Shown piece by piece: positions 5,223 through 5,866 of a DNA stretch of 5,866 nucleotides (position 1 is its first letter; each line of letters starts with the position of its first letter). The notes below the pieces were generated by a model. It searched no databases and was not told the DNA's origin. It saw only the letters and a list, made by a program, of their open reading frames with translations. Source of the DNA: an uncultured Lachnospiraceae bacterium (GTDB lineage: Bacteria > Bacillota > Clostridia > Lachnospirales > Lachnospiraceae); NCBI GenBank assembly GCA_946409475.1, contig CAMJWQ010000226.1:1-5866 (forward strand), written 5' to 3'. The translations under genes and the position numbers were made by a program.

Positions 5223-5866
5223 ATGAGACTTAGTGAGAAGGCAAAAAATAGTCCTGCGTCCGGTATTCGATATATGTTTGATTTGGCAGGAAAATATGAG
5301 AATGTAATTAATTTATGCATCGGAGAGCCTGGCTTTTCCACGCCGGAGTATATTGTTGAGGCAGGAGCCAGCGCCTTGCGGGATGGCTATACCAAATATA
5401 CGCCAAATGCGGGTATATTAGAGTTAAGAAAGGCTCTTGCAGAAAAAATTGAAAAAGAAAATCACATTAAGGCAGATCCTAAGAAAGAAATTATTGTGAC
5501 AACAGGGGCAGGAGAAGCTATTTTATTATCCCTGATGGCAACCATAAATCCTGGTGAAGGCGTGATAGTGCCGCAGCCTTGCTGGCCGAATTATTTTGGG
5601 CATATTAATACGGTGGGAGGAGAATTGATTCCTTTGGCTACCAAAGAAGAGAATGGATTTATTCCAACTGTTGATGAAATAAAGGCCGTAATTACAGAGA
5701 ATTCCAAAGCGCTGTTGTTAAATTCGCCATCGAATCCTACCGGCTCTGTAATCGATAGAAAAAAATTAGAAAAAATAAGTGAAGTGGTAAAGGAATATAA
5801 CCTGACTGTAATTAGTGACGAACCCTATGAGCGATTAACTTATGACGGAGAGAAGCATATCAGTAT
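5223..5866 (+). CDS. Class I/II PLP-dependent aminotransferase, N-terminal part, 3' truncated
   Basis: The first 214 codons of a fold-type I aminotransferase (aspartate aminotransferase subgroup I-gamma/Ib, PatA-like); full proteins are about 380-400 residues. The frame stays open to the end of the window. Motifs: INLCIGEPGFSTPEYI (29-44), the substrate-side YTKYTPNAGILELRKAL (56-72), TTGAGEAI (93-100) for the PLP phosphate, PCWPNY (119-124) with the Trp that stacks on the PLP ring, NSPSNPTG (167-174) with the PLP-O3' Asn N171, and SDEPYERLTYDG (198-209) with the pyridine-N Asp D199 and Tyr202. The Schiff-base Lys would lie beyond the window, so activity cannot be confirmed. It exchanges an amino group between an amino acid and a 2-oxo acid; the pair is unknown. 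AAAGGAG (5211-5217) precedes the ATG by 5 bases, and the gene follows the aldolase by 12 bases, so it is co-transcribed. It might handle a 2-oxo acid made by, or an amino acid precursor feeding, the aldolase. Confidence 0.93.
   Translation, partial: MRLSEKAKNSPASGIRYMFDLAGKYENVINLCIGEPGFSTPEYIVEAGASALRDGYTKYTPNAGILELRKALAEKIEKENHIKADPKKEIIVTTGAGEAILLSLMATINPGEGVIVPQPCWPNYFGHINTVGGELIPLATKEENGFIPTVDEIKAVITENSKALLLNSPSNPTGSVIDRKKLEKISEVVKEYNLTVISDEPYERLTYDGEKHIS

Overview
The window looks like one stretch of a tightly packed operon from a low-to-mid-GC Gram-positive bacterium, most likely a member of the Clostridia (Lachnospiraceae-like). The basis is the strong AGGAGG-type ribosome binding sites before nearly every gene, AT-leaning codon choice (many AAA, GAA, ATA and GGA codons), and intergenic gaps of only about 2 to 26 bases. 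The taxonomic guess is an inference; there is no marker gene here. All seven genes are on the + strand. No promoter, terminator, RNA gene, repeat array or mobile element could be supported, and no stretch over 300 bases lacks a gene.

Region 1 (1-2847) is most of a CUT2/ribose-type ABC importer: the C-terminal half of a double-domain ATPase (RbsA/XylG/YtfR-like, 5' end cut by the window) and two different RbsC-type permeases (BPD_transp_2 family). Two unlike permeases suggest a heteromeric channel, as in LsrC/LsrD or YtfT/YjfF. No periplasmic-type substrate-binding protein is in the window; it may lie upstream.

Region 2 (2865-5866) is a set of catabolic or redox genes joined to the transporter without a break: a flavodoxin-like flavoprotein with a cysteine cluster and an extra C-terminal region, a metallo-beta-lactamase-fold hydrolase with a full metal ligand set, a KDPG/KHG-type class I aldolase, and the start of a fold-type I PLP aminotransferase that runs off the 3' end.

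The simplest reading is that the importer brings in a sugar-like or carbonyl-rich small molecule, which is then reduced or oxidised (flavoprotein), hydrolysed (MBL enzyme, perhaps a lactone or thioester), cleaved to a 2-oxo acid such as pyruvate (aldolase), and linked to amino acid metabolism (aminotransferase). That order is an inference. The gene combination is not one I recognise as a named pathway, and the absence of a sugar kinase, dehydratase or dehydrogenase in the window argues against a standard Entner-Doudoroff or uronate operon. Individual families are all well known; the novelty, if any, is in the combination and in a few active-site departures noted in the findings.
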